Source: Methanobacteriota archaeon (GTDB lineage: Archaea > Thermoplasmatota > Poseidoniia > Poseidoniales > Poseidoniaceae). From it: 61,742 nucleotides of DNA. Below the pieces are notes generated by a model that saw only the letters and a list, made by a program, of their open reading frames with translations, did not search any database and was not told the DNA's origin. Shown one piece after another: positions 1 through 9,198 of the stretch (its first letter is position 1; every line of letters begins with the position of its first letter). Position numbers and translations under genes: made by a program. The stretch lies in assembly GCA_018650165.1 (NCBI GenBank), contig JABIGM010000027.1:1-61742 (forward strand), in the 5' to 3' direction.

Positions 1-906
1 CACTCCACTGAAGAATACCGCTTTACCGGCAGTTGCTACGGTCATGGCTGTTGAGGTCCGAATGTCATGACCGCGGTTCATTTCTTCACGGAATCGATTT
101 ACCATGAATAAGGAATAATCTATTGATACTCCTATTCCGATTAGAGAAATAATATTGACAGCATATTGAGTCACGTCTGTGACATTGGATAGCCAAATGG
201 TGATCCCCATTGCTGAAAGTACGGTCAATAATGCAATCCCTATTGGCAATAATGCCGCAATTATTGTTCCGAAAACTATGACCAAGATTATCAGAGATAA
301 TGGGAATGAAACAAGTTCTGCAGTAATCAGATCATCTTGGATTCTCTTATCGAATATGACATCGATAGCAACCCCGCCTGTTCGCCAGGTCTCAAAATCC
401 TCATCGTCTATTTCCACATCTTCCCAATTTTCAGCATACAATTCCTTTGCTTGAGTGCGGTCTAAATTGATGGTTACAACATTTAATGCCCAGAAACCAT
501 CTTCATCTTCATGAATAAATTGGTCTCTCTCGTCATCGGTCTTCTCCCATGAATATTCAATGCTAACATCATCTAGACTAGCAAATGCGCTCAATGCATC
601 GGTAACAGAATCCTGCCAATCTGTCGAAGTATCATTTAACGTAGGGTGATAGACGAGATAAGTGAAGGATTGCGAGCCTTCGTCTAAAGTGAAGGCATCA
701 TTATACGTCTTAGAGGCATTCATAGATTCAAGGTCTCCCTCTCCCCAAGATTCTGCCCAATTTGGGCCCATTGTCATCAATGAAGCCATAGCGAAACACG
801 CAAGTATTCCAGTTACCAAAACTTTCTTTCTATGGTCGAAAGTAAATTCTCCCAATTTGTAAAATAGGCGGCCTTCGAGCATCTTCGGCTCGGTCACACC
901 TTCCAT
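1..906 (-). CDS. RND/MMPL superfamily transporter, 3'-truncated by the window edge
   Basis: Reverse-strand ATG at 906 opens MEGVTEPKMLEGRLFYKLGEFTFDHRKKVLVTGILACFAMASLMTMGPNWAESWGEG...; large extracellular loop, then VSFPLSLIILVIVFGTIIAALLPIGIALLTVLSAMGITIWLSNVTDVTQYAVNIISLIGIGVSIDYSLFMVNRFREEMNRG, a classic MMPL motif. Not in the ORF track because it runs off the edge. Confidence 0.88.
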   Translation of the reverse strand, partial: MEGVTEPKMLEGRLFYKLGEFTFDHRKKVLVTGILACFAMASLMTMGPNWAESWGEGDLESMNASKTYNDAFTLDEGSQSFTYLVYHPTLNDTSTDWQDSVTDALSAFASLDDVSIEYSWEKTDDERDQFIHEDEDGFWALNVVTINLDRTQAKELYAENWEDVEIDDEDFETWRTGGVAIDVIFDKRIQDDLITAELVSFPLSLIILVIVFGTIIAALLPIGIALLTVLSAMGITIWLSNVTDVTQYAVNIISLIGIGVSIDYSLFMVNRFREEMNRGHDIRTSTAMTVATAGKAVFFSGV

Positions 907-993
907 GTCCGTCCCCCTGAAGCATACTATTTCATTTGGTGGTTATACCCGTATCACCATATTTACTAAATACAGAAAAATATATCCAGTAAT

Positions 994-2532
994 ATGCGAG
1001 AAGAAAGCGATACCTTGGAGGCCTATCCTCCTAACCGTTGGTTGATTCTAGCAGTAATGAGTTTGAGTCTAATCATTGTGATGTTGAACAATGTCACTCT
1101 CAACGTTGCACTACCAGAATTATCTCTTGATTTGAGTGCAGATAATTCGGAATTACAATGGATTATGGATTCCTATGCTCTTGTGTTTGGAGGTACTCTT
1201 CTTGTCATGGGAGCATTGGGAGATAGATTTGGACGCAAGGGTGCGCTGCAAATCGGTTTGGTAATTGTTGGGACTGCTTCGGCCTGGACTGCATTCTATG
1301 CTGATTCATCGACAGATGTCATCCTCGCACGTGCAACAATGGGCTTAGGTGCTGCACTCGTGATGCCTTCTACACTATCTGTAGTATTGGTTGTATTTCC
1401 TCCAAATGAAAGGGGAAAAGCCATTGGAATATGGGCTGCAATGGCCGGAATTGGAGCGCCTATTGGGTTACTAGTTGGCGGCTGGGCTGTTGAGAGTTAT
1501 AATTGGGAAATGGTATTCTTGATCAACGTGCCAATCATACTTCTAGCATTGATTGCTGGTGCCATTATTGTTCCCCGTTCCAAAGATGATAATCAAAGAC
1601 CACTTGACGTGATTGGAGCAATTCTCTCGGTCATTGCCCTTGCTTCATTATTGTACGGAATTATCGAAGGCCCAAGTCTTGGGTGGGCTGACAAACAAGT
1701 TCTGGTTTCGTTCGTTGTCGCCATCATTGCAGGAATGGCATTCGTAGTTAGGCAGAAGAAAACAGAGTATCCATTATTGCCTCTAGAGTTCTTCAAAAAC
1801 CAGAAATTTACCCTTGGGCTGATCGCAATTGCACTTGCGATGTTCGTGATGTTCTCGTTCATGTTCATGCAAATGCTTCACTTCCAACTGGTTAGAGGGC
1901 ATTCGGCATTCTCAGCGGCAATCAGATTCTTCCCCCTACCTATGGGATTGATGCCTGCTGCTGCAAATAGTGACAAATTAGTTGCAAAATTTGGAAGGCC
2001 AAATGTAATTGCAACTGGATTAATTCTGGTTGCTGCTGGCCTATTCTTATTCACCTTAGTCGAAATTGAGACGAATTACTGGCAGATTGCAGCAACATTT
2101 GTTCTACTTGGTTTGGGAATGGGGCTGACTATGGCCCCTTCAACAACAGCTATCATGGATGTGATTCCTGAATCTAAGGCTGGCGTAGGAAGCGCAACAA
2201 ATGATGCTAGTAGAGAGATTGGCGGTGCATTAGGAATTGCAATTGGCGGTAGTGTTCTCAATGAGATTTACCAAAATTCAATTTCTATTCCTAACTCGGC
2301 AATGGGCAACTCTGGTTTGATTGAAAGTTCATTCCCAGCTGCAATGAAAATCGGAGCAGAAATGTTAGCCAAAGGAAACGCGGAGGGTGGAGTGTTGATT
2401 GCAAATGCCAGAGATGCTTTCATTGAAGGAATGGTCGGTGCATGTATTGTTGCAGGCTGTGTAGCCCTAATTGCTGCGATTATTGTAAAATGGAAAATGC
2501 CCGAAGACGTTTCATCTACCGCGGAAGAATAA
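994..2532 (+). CDS. MFS transporter, DHA2/EmrB-QacA type (14 TM)
   Basis: 512 aa; LNNVTLNVALPELSLDLSADNSELQWIMDSYALVFGGTLLVMGALGDRFGRKGAL motif, multiple TM helices. Confidence 0.9.
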   Translation: MREESDTLEAYPPNRWLILAVMSLSLIIVMLNNVTLNVALPELSLDLSADNSELQWIMDSYALVFGGTLLVMGALGDRFGRKGALQIGLVIVGTASAWTAFYADSSTDVILARATMGLGAALVMPSTLSVVLVVFPPNERGKAIGIWAAMAGIGAPIGLLVGGWAVESYNWEMVFLINVPIILLALIAGAIIVPRSKDDNQRPLDVIGAILSVIALASLLYGIIEGPSLGWADKQVLVSFVVAIIAGMAFVVRQKKTEYPLLPLEFFKNQKFTLGLIAIALAMFVMFSFMFMQMLHFQLVRGHSAFSAAIRFFPLPMGLMPAAANSDKLVAKFGRPNVIATGLILVAAGLFLFTLVEIETNYWQIAATFVLLGLGMGLTMAPSTTAIMDVIPESKAGVGSATNDASREIGGALGIAIGGSVLNEIYQNSISIPNSAMGNSGLIESSFPAAMKIGAEMLAKGNAEGGVLIANARDAFIEGMVGACIVAGCVALIAAIIVKWKMPEDVSSTAEE

Positions 2533-2546
2533 CGCACTTCAGAACT

Positions 2547-3008
2547 TCATTCAACTAAAATATCGTTAATGTTGCCTATTATTTTTTGATCCTCTGTATG
2601 CTTGATTGTTACATCAATCGAACAACTATTGGAGCACAAATCAGTTGCCCCCTCGGATATGATAATTTCTTCTCCTACGCTCCATTCATTATCATTGTCC
2701 ACATCATAAGTGCAATCTGCAGAAGGATCGTTTTGTTGACAGTTAATGGGGGTACTGCCGTCTACTTGAATTGTAACTCCTACTGATGTCCAATTGATAT
2801 CGCTTCCTTGATTCATCATTACATAAAACAATTCATCGCTAGCATTTGTTGAAGTACTCTCGGAAGAATCCCCTCCATCGAAGCCGTATATCTGCAAACT
2901 CGGTGATTCGTCCGCCTGAGGAGGTTGTGCGGCATCATCAACCGTGCATCCTGCGAGTAGCAGTGTAATTGACAATAATAATGCTCCACATATTCTAGAC
3001 TTGTTCAT
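2547..3008 (-). CDS. Small secreted lipoprotein with archaellin/type IV pilin-like beta domain
   Basis: Signal peptide with lipobox LLLAGC; C-terminal 'MNQGSDINWTSVGVTIQVDGS...NDNEWSVGEEIIISEG' resembles the archaeal pilin/FlaG-type domain. Confidence 0.65.
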   Translation of the reverse strand: MNKSRICGALLLSITLLLAGCTVDDAAQPPQADESPSLQIYGFDGGDSSESTSTNASDELFYVMMNQGSDINWTSVGVTIQVDGSTPINCQQNDPSADCTYDVDNDNEWSVGEEIIISEGATDLCSNSCSIDVTIKHTEDQKIIGNINDILVE

Positions 3009-3048
3009 AATGAGTTCACAACAATTAGATGTATAACTATTCCGTAAA

Positions 3049-4038
3049 TTAACGAAACATCTTGCTACATCGGGTTTCCCACAACTTTAGCCACTGCTCA
3101 AGATTGTATTCTTTGTCTCCTTCTATCAATGACCGCTGAGAGGAATCAGATGGTTGGATTCTACAACCACAAGCATTTGCATGACCGCCCCCTGTTTCAT
3201 CTAGCAAGGTTGCAAGGAGTGAGAGGTCGTACGGGTTTTCTTCGTCACGGAATGAATTTGCATAGAATGATGCGCCTAGTGCTGGACGGTTTGGAGTCTC
3301 TATACTTCCATCGATAAATCCGTGAATAACACAACACGCTAGAGCATCTGGCCCTGCTAAGGCTGTGATTAGGTACCCATTACTGCGCATCCCAGTCTCA
3401 CTCAAATCACATACTGCAAGGCCATCAATGATGATTGTTTTTTCTTTTACAACTTTAGATTGTTTTTCTCGTTCAGAGCCCAGTTTTTCCAATCGCTCTT
3501 TATGGCTATCCAAAATATCTGATAGTGGCATTCCGCTAGCAAATTGGTTCAACACTTCCTGGAGATGTTCTGGGTCAGAAAGTCCCAATGACCTCGACAA
3601 ACGAATTACTGGCCCATCCTCCATAAATTCTTCAAGAGTTATCCCCCCCGAATCTAATGCATCGACAATAGGCATTACCTCTTCTAGATGAGATAAATCT
3701 AGTTTGTTTTTCATCAAATCATAAGCGGCACGGGCTGCAGAAGGAGTGTCTCTCCAATGACATATTCCGCCCCGTTCCTCGAAAATTTTCTGTTCAGAAG
3801 GAGATGGACGATTGGTCAGATGGTGATCCAAATATAATCCGCAATCCGGATGAAAGGGTAAGTCGCATATTGCGGTATTGCGGTCAATTAGATTGTTGAG
3901 ACTCCCGGCCCTAATTAGAGCGGGATGCGCAAAGTGGACCTCAATATCGGGTTTACTTGCCTTCAGAACTGCTGCTGCCATTAGACCGTCCAAATCAGAA
4001 TCGGCGACGACCCGTAAAATACCGTCCAAAGGCGACAC
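3049..4038 (-). CDS. DHH family phosphoesterase
   Basis: GTG start; VADSDLDGLMAAAVLK, DLPFHPDCGLYLDHHLTN motifs, glycine-rich GGGHANACGC C-terminal motif. Confidence 0.85.
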   Translation of the reverse strand: MSPLDGILRVVADSDLDGLMAAAVLKASKPDIEVHFAHPALIRAGSLNNLIDRNTAICDLPFHPDCGLYLDHHLTNRPSPSEQKIFEERGGICHWRDTPSAARAAYDLMKNKLDLSHLEEVMPIVDALDSGGITLEEFMEDGPVIRLSRSLGLSDPEHLQEVLNQFASGMPLSDILDSHKERLEKLGSEREKQSKVVKEKTIIIDGLAVCDLSETGMRSNGYLITALAGPDALACCVIHGFIDGSIETPNRPALGASFYANSFRDEENPYDLSLLATLLDETGGGHANACGCRIQPSDSSQRSLIEGDKEYNLEQWLKLWETRCSKMFR

Positions 4039-4125
4039 AGGATGACGCGTGAGTACTCAAGACATGAATGTATAGTGCGAAATAGAAGCGATGGGGCTAT
4101 CAACGAGTAGTCGGGCCGCACAATC

Positions 4126-4533
4126 ATGGAGACCTCGTGCGGTGTTGTACTGGTGAATTTTGGTTCTATCCTTCTCCTCCAATACCCGCAGGGGCATTGG
4201 GATTTCCCAAAAGGCCACATCGAGAACGAAGACTCGAACAGAATGGCTACCGCTGCTAGAGAGTTGGCCGAAGAAACTGGAATTACTGATATTGAATTCA
4301 TAGAGGGTTTCGAGCACCGTACTGCTTATGATTTCCGCCACAAAGGGAAGCGGATTGATAAGCAGGTGTTTTGGTATATTGCAGAAACAGAAACCTTAGC
4401 AGTGAAAATTAGTCATGAGCACCGTGAACACCTTTGGCTAGAGTGGGAAGGTGCAATGAGGCAACTAACTCATACTGAGAGTCAAGGTGTCCTTGCTGCA
4501 GCACACGACCATATGAAATCAATTGGCCGCTAA
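4126..4533 (+). CDS. NUDIX hydrolase (diadenosine tetraphosphatase-like)
   Basis: GHWDFPKGHIENEDSNRMATAARELAEETGI Nudix box. Confidence 0.92.
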   Translation: METSCGVVLVNFGSILLLQYPQGHWDFPKGHIENEDSNRMATAARELAEETGITDIEFIEGFEHRTAYDFRHKGKRIDKQVFWYIAETETLAVKISHEHREHLWLEWEGAMRQLTHTESQGVLAAAHDHMKSIGR

Positions 4534-4536
4534 TGA

Positions 4537-5196
4537 TTATTGGTTTGATTTTTGACGGCGAGTCATTTCCGAAGTACCTGTCTCACGCTTACCCTTTGGA
4601 ATCCACAGGGTTTCGTCTTCCCCTAATCTCAGGGTTATCCAGCGTGTTAGAATGAACAGCCAATCCGATAACCGATTTACATATTGCAAAGTGACAGGAC
4701 GGATTTCATCAACAATTCCAACCATTGAACGCTCCAATCTACGAGTTACCGTGCGGGCGAGATGTAATGTTGCAACAGAACCAGACCCGGTTGGCATAAT
4801 AAAACTCTCAAGAGGAGGTAATTCTTCATTCCAAGTATCCATTTCTTCACATAAACGGTCAGAATCTTTCTGGTCAATTAATTCCATGAATTCGGGTAGC
4901 TTATCCGGCGAGCAGGCCAGTTCAGCTCCAAGGTCAAATAATTCACTTTGTAGGCGACCTATTGCAGAAGAACACACGTCCTTTACTCGGCGAACGGTGA
5001 TTCGCTGGCCCCCATCTGCATGGGTATCTGAAATACGGTTTGATTCCATCAATACAAGGCCGAGTAATGCATTGACTTCGTCACATGTGCCAACTATCTC
5101 TATTCGGGTATTGCTCTTTGCAACACGGCTGCCATCTACTAGAGAAGTTTCACCAGAATCGCCGCTCCCGGTATGCACCTTTGTGATTCGGACCAT
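4537..5196 (-). CDS. pduO: ATP:cob(I)alamin adenosyltransferase, PduO type
   Basis: TKVHTGSGDSGETSLVDGSRVAKSNTRIEIVGTCDEVNALLGL and LHLARTVTRRLERS...YVNRLSDWLFILTRW motifs. Confidence 0.92.
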   Translation of the reverse strand: MVRITKVHTGSGDSGETSLVDGSRVAKSNTRIEIVGTCDEVNALLGLVLMESNRISDTHADGGQRITVRRVKDVCSSAIGRLQSELFDLGAELACSPDKLPEFMELIDQKDSDRLCEEMDTWNEELPPLESFIMPTGSGSVATLHLARTVTRRLERSMVGIVDEIRPVTLQYVNRLSDWLFILTRWITLRLGEDETLWIPKGKRETGTSEMTRRQKSNQ

Positions 5197-5208
5197 GTAT
5201 GCCGGAGG

Positions 5209-5691
5209 TTATGCTTCAACAAGAGGTCTGCGGCTGTTTATCCCAGTATCTAGCGGATACCACCACTCGATATCATCTTCGCCTTCACACCACGAATATA
5301 GAACAAGATAACCATCGACTACGCCGTGCCATTCTAAGTGTCCTGGGTCGAACCCAGCGATTCTCGCACCCATTGATTCAAGTGCATCTCCGATACCTTG
5401 CCATTCTTTTACTAAATTTCCAAGTTGGTCTGCCACTTCAACAACATGTTCGTGATGCGGAGGTAAATCGTCAACTAAGATTTCTAATTCTTCGGTCAAA
5501 TCGTGGGCTTGATCTTGAAGTGATTGTAAATTGAACAGATGTTTTTTGGCTAATTCTAACTCCGTTCTCGCTTCATCAATAGTTACAACTCTAGACCCAT
5601 CGGGTAATGCTAGAAGCGCCATTTCATCGAGAAGTTCGCTCAAATTCATTGGTTGGCCTGCTAGTGGCGGTGTATTCCATTCGTCCTGCAC
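5209..5691 (-). CDS. DUF2203-like protein
   Basis: TIDEARTELELAKKHLFNLQS...LESMGARIAGFDPGHLEWHGVVDGYLVLYSWCEGEDDIEWWYPLDTG resembles DUF2203 (W-x-x-WEGEx-xWHp). Confidence 0.65.
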   Translation of the reverse strand: MQDEWNTPPLAGQPMNLSELLDEMALLALPDGSRVVTIDEARTELELAKKHLFNLQSLQDQAHDLTEELEILVDDLPPHHEHVVEVADQLGNLVKEWQGIGDALESMGARIAGFDPGHLEWHGVVDGYLVLYSWCEGEDDIEWWYPLDTGINSRRPLVEA

Positions 5692-5718
5692 GGTTGTGCT
5701 ACTATAAGTGAGGCTTCT

Positions 5719-6015
5719 TCAAGCCTGTGGTGCAATTGTATCAGTAGATACGATTTCATGACCATCATTCGATATGCGATTTAGGAATTTACCAATTAAC
5801 AAACACGCAATAATTCCCCAGACAAGTAATTCAATTCCTATAATTATCCAAGCGAAGGACCCTGCTGCATCTAACATAATGTTTGTATCATAAGGAACTC
5901 CATTGATTGCAAGGTATGCAACTTGGGAAAACAAAGATGCTCCAAACCATACAAAAACCGCGTACCAACTAATAGTCGATAAAGCCCAATCTTCCCGGTA
6001 TTCTTCTCTTTCCAT
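5719..6015 (-). CDS. Small membrane protein, unknown function
   Basis: 98 aa with two predicted TM helices; ORF fills the gap between neighbours. Confidence 0.6.
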   Translation of the reverse strand: MEREEYREDWALSTISWYAVFVWFGASLFSQVAYLAINGVPYDTNIMLDAAGSFAWIIIGIELLVWGIIACLLIGKFLNRISNDGHEIVSTDTIAPQA

Positions 6016-6089
6016 ACTATTAATTTGACTTCAACCCTCTTAAATGATACCCTTTTATGTTTCATCTAGAGCGGAAATTTAGTGAAAAA

Positions 6090-6809
6090 TTATTCTTCTT
6101 CGCCATGTGGCTGCATATGAGATATTGCAAATTCTATGGTTTCAATCCATTCTTTTGCGACCGCTCCTTCGCCACCGATTTCAGTTAATCTTAGTGACCA
6201 ATGCTTTGATTCAGAGTGATTTCCCAAGAAAGTGTGAATTCTTTGCAAAGCAACCCATGCCATTGGGTTGATATGTTCTTCTTCCAGATCCCATGCTTTC
6301 TCAAAGCATTCCAACGCTCCATGCTCCCCTGATAGTTGTCCTCGTTGCAAAGCAACCAGTCCTGCTTTAGACCAAGCCAAAGGCAATCTTCCAATTAATA
6401 ATCCACGGAAAACTAACCATGTTTGGAAACCGCCGATTACAACAATGGTTGCGAATGCTGAATACTCTTCGAACTTGGAAAGTTCGGACCATTGTTCTGA
6501 CATTAATGCTGTTGCAGCTATTGAAAATAGAATCCCTGCAAAGGGTGCAACAATCACTTCATCACGAGATTTCAACATATTTTGAAGACCGCGTACTAGG
6601 CCTAAGGCACCGTAAATTAACAAGAAAAAGAGGTGGACTTGGACGCCGGTTGGGCGAGGTGCTGCCTCGCCTAACAACAACAATAATCCAATTATTAACA
6701 ACACTAGACCATACCTTTTAGATGGCCCTGGAAATGGTTGACGCTTACTCATCACGATAAGAGCGAGCGCTACTGCGAACTCTAATGTGAAGAACCACCA
6801 AGTCTCCAT
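6090..6809 (-). CDS. Membrane protein with C-terminal TPR-like region
   Basis: Several N-terminal TM helices followed by SKAGLVALQRGQLSGEHGALECFEKAWDLEEEHINPMAWVALQRIHTFLGN (TPR-like). Confidence 0.6.
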   Translation of the reverse strand: METWWFFTLEFAVALALIVMSKRQPFPGPSKRYGLVLLIIGLLLLLGEAAPRPTGVQVHLFFLLIYGALGLVRGLQNMLKSRDEVIVAPFAGILFSIAATALMSEQWSELSKFEEYSAFATIVVIGGFQTWLVFRGLLIGRLPLAWSKAGLVALQRGQLSGEHGALECFEKAWDLEEEHINPMAWVALQRIHTFLGNHSESKHWSLRLTEIGGEGAVAKEWIETIEFAISHMQPHGEEE

Positions 6810-6844
6810 GGCTTAAGGCGGTAGGGCATTCCACTTGATTGTTG

Positions 6845-7258
6845 TCAAACTCTATGATAGGAACTGCCGCGAGAAATCTCATTAGAACGGTATAATTGTT
6901 CCATCAGCAATACAGATGCCAATTCGTGTGGGAAAGTCATTGGCGATAGTGAAATCGATTCCCTACCGTGGCCCTTAGGAAAACCATCTGCTGGCCCTAT
7001 TGCAAGATGTGTGTCTTCTGTCGCGATTACCCAATTTGTAAAACGCTCAGAGAAGGCCACTGAATCCATCATTTCTCCAACTTCATCGAGTAATATGGCA
7101 TTATCTGGAATCCTTGAAAAATATTCTTCTGCCGATAATTTGACATTATGTATCTCAAGTCTAACTTTGGCTTTCAACCGCTGAGAATAATCTTCGATGA
7201 GGCTCGCCATTTTCTTGTCGGAAGGTTTGCCGTGTAGGTTAACTATGATTCGCCCCAT
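6845..7258 (-). CDS. rlmH: SPOUT methyltransferase, RlmH-like (23S rRNA pseudouridine N3-methyltransferase family)
   Basis: NAILLDEVGEMMDSVAFSERF...IATEDTHLAIGPADGFPKGHGRESISLSPMTFPHELASVLLMEQLYRSNEISRGSSYHR. Confidence 0.85.
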   Translation of the reverse strand: MGRIIVNLHGKPSDKKMASLIEDYSQRLKAKVRLEIHNVKLSAEEYFSRIPDNAILLDEVGEMMDSVAFSERFTNWVIATEDTHLAIGPADGFPKGHGRESISLSPMTFPHELASVLLMEQLYRSNEISRGSSYHRV

Positions 7259-7315
7259 AGCCAGCCCAAGCAGTTCAACCCCAAGACTCTTGATGGTGTA
7301 GCCCGAGGGCGTGTT

Positions 7316-7651
7316 ATGGGTTGGTGGCCATTCAAGAGAACTTCGAAAGGCCCCGCCATTCCTGATGTTATTCGCAGAGATACGAGAACTTGGCTAGTGG
7401 ATTTGCAAGAAACATGTGAACGGAATTTTGATTCTCCCGAAGAAGCCCGAAGAAGGATTAGACAGATGGTTGGGGAATGGAAAGATGCTAACGCTGAAGG
7501 TGTGATGGAAGATTCACTTTTTGAGGGCCTTAATATGCGCGCATTCAGACTTTTGAATTGCTCTGATGAAGAGTTTTCTCAGTGGCTAGATAACCTAAAT
7601 TTTTGGAAACCTGGATGGAGACCCGAAGGGTCCAGAGATACGGATGAATGA
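7316..7651 (+). CDS. Hypothetical protein
   Basis: 111 aa ORF divergent from the RlmH-like gene; no family recognised. Confidence 0.55.
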   Translation: MGWWPFKRTSKGPAIPDVIRRDTRTWLVDLQETCERNFDSPEEARRRIRQMVGEWKDANAEGVMEDSLFEGLNMRAFRLLNCSDEEFSQWLDNLNFWKPGWRPEGSRDTDE

Positions 7652-7678
7652 TGAAGTAGTGCCTACCCCCGAAGATTC

Positions 7679-8374
7679 ATGGGGAGTGCAGGCGAACTAC
7701 ACATGCTGTACACTTGTCCATTCTGTTGGAAAGTTAGAGGGCTTCTTGAGCACCTCGATTTAGAATACGAAAAGGTTCAAGTCAATCCAATGAAAGCAAA
7801 GAAGACTTTGCCAAGCGCCCCTGAATGGAAAAAGGTCCCTGTATGGGTTGATTCGGAAAAGAATGTGCATGTTGATTCTACGCCAATAATGAAGGAAATT
7901 GATGCCGTTCATAATGAGGGGAAACTTTGGGCCAGCAAAAATGAAGAACGTCGTGATGAATGGATGGAGTGGGTGGACCTACACATGTCAAAGGCGACGA
8001 TTCCGATCTTGTATGGGAGTTTGTTCTCAGCATTGAAAACCACAACTCGTGTTTCAAAACTCGAAAAGTTTGGATTTATTTCCAAGCGTTTGTACGCGTG
8101 GGCAGGGTTCCCGATAATGTGGGGCATTATTGCCCGTAGTAGAGTGAAGAAAGATGGCAGGAGTCCCAAGCAATTGTGGCATGATTTACTAAGTCAATTT
8201 ACTGCTTCATTCAACGGAGAGCAATTCTTTGGAGGAGATTCACCAGACCTAGTAGACCTCGCAGCATTTGGCTATGTGCGTTCGATTTCCCCTTACCCCC
8301 AGTTCTCCCAAATTACTGATCACGAAGTTGGAATGAAATGGTATAACGCCATTGAATCTTCTCTGAAGGTGTGA
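7679..8374 (+). CDS. Glutathione S-transferase/glutaredoxin-fold protein
   Basis: LHMLYTCPFCWKVRGLLEHLDLEYEKVQVNPMKAKKTLPSAPEWKKVPVWVD (CPFC redox motif plus GST N-terminal fold). Confidence 0.8.
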   Translation: MGSAGELHMLYTCPFCWKVRGLLEHLDLEYEKVQVNPMKAKKTLPSAPEWKKVPVWVDSEKNVHVDSTPIMKEIDAVHNEGKLWASKNEERRDEWMEWVDLHMSKATIPILYGSLFSALKTTTRVSKLEKFGFISKRLYAWAGFPIMWGIIARSRVKKDGRSPKQLWHDLLSQFTASFNGEQFFGGDSPDLVDLAAFGYVRSISPYPQFSQITDHEVGMKWYNAIESSLKV

Positions 8375-9198
8375 ATATGGAAATTATCGAGGGCCCTTTT
8401 GGTCTTCGTTTTTTTAAAGTTGAAGATTCTTCTGTTTTTTTGGGTACCGATAAAGGCGGTTGGGTTTATGCAAACGAAAGGCCCCGTCATCGTGTCTCTT
8501 TGCCATCCTTTCTAATTCTTGAAAAACCGATTACAAACTCTCAATTCGCAGAAATAATGGGTGATACGGCGGATTCCAATGAGCCAAAAGATATGGTGAC
8601 TAATGAAATAATTGCGGAACTTTGTGAAGAACTTTCAAAGCAATTCGAAGGAGATGTGCGAAGGCCTACCCAGTCTGAATGGGAGGTTGCTAAAGAGCAC
8701 CTTATCCTTCCTTGTGGTTGGACTGAACTACTTGCTGATGAGGCAACTGGTAACCATAGAGGGGCGCCGCTAGACGGTAGACCGCGGATTGGAGAAATGA
8801 TTGGGCCGCTTTCGGGACACCGTATTTCCCAATCAGCGCACCCCACTCGCGAAGGGATTTATTCCCGTATCGCATCGCCAGGAGATAGGCCACTACCCAA
8901 AGTTGGTTTCAGGCTAGTAGTATCTCCTAAACGCGAAGGCGAGGCTGCAAGAGTTCCCAACAATGCTAACCTTTCAGCAAATATCAGAAGTGAAATATTC
9001 TGGACTAGTGTGCTGGGAATTGTTCCAAGTTTCACTATTCCGATTCTCAGAGGATTCGGTTCTTATGCAACTGAAGGGTGGGTAAATCTTCTGTTTGGTG
9101 GCTTGTGTGCTGGTTTCTTAACCGGGGCGTTTTGGCGCCCAAGAAGGCCCACTTGGGACTTGGATTCCAATAATGAAGTCATTCGTTTGAAAGACTAG
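8371..9198 (+). CDS. Formylglycine-generating enzyme (SUMF1)-like domain with C-terminal TM helices
   Basis: FLGTDKGGWVYANERPRHRVSLPSFLILEKPITNSQFAEIMG...RRPTQSEWEVA...GFRLVVSP; C-terminal hydrophobic pair. Likely ATG start at 8377. Confidence 0.65.
   Translation: MNMEIIEGPFGLRFFKVEDSSVFLGTDKGGWVYANERPRHRVSLPSFLILEKPITNSQFAEIMGDTADSNEPKDMVTNEIIAELCEELSKQFEGDVRRPTQSEWEVAKEHLILPCGWTELLADEATGNHRGAPLDGRPRIGEMIGPLSGHRISQSAHPTREGIYSRIASPGDRPLPKVGFRLVVSPKREGEAARVPNNANLSANIRSEIFWTSVLGIVPSFTIPILRGFGSYATEGWVNLLFGGLCAGFLTGAFWRPRRPTWDLDSNNEVIRLKD

Noticed and set aside
179-862. ORFs 179..454 and 662..862 on the plus strand
   Set aside because: Antisense to the edge-truncated MMPL transporter, which has clear homology-type motifs.
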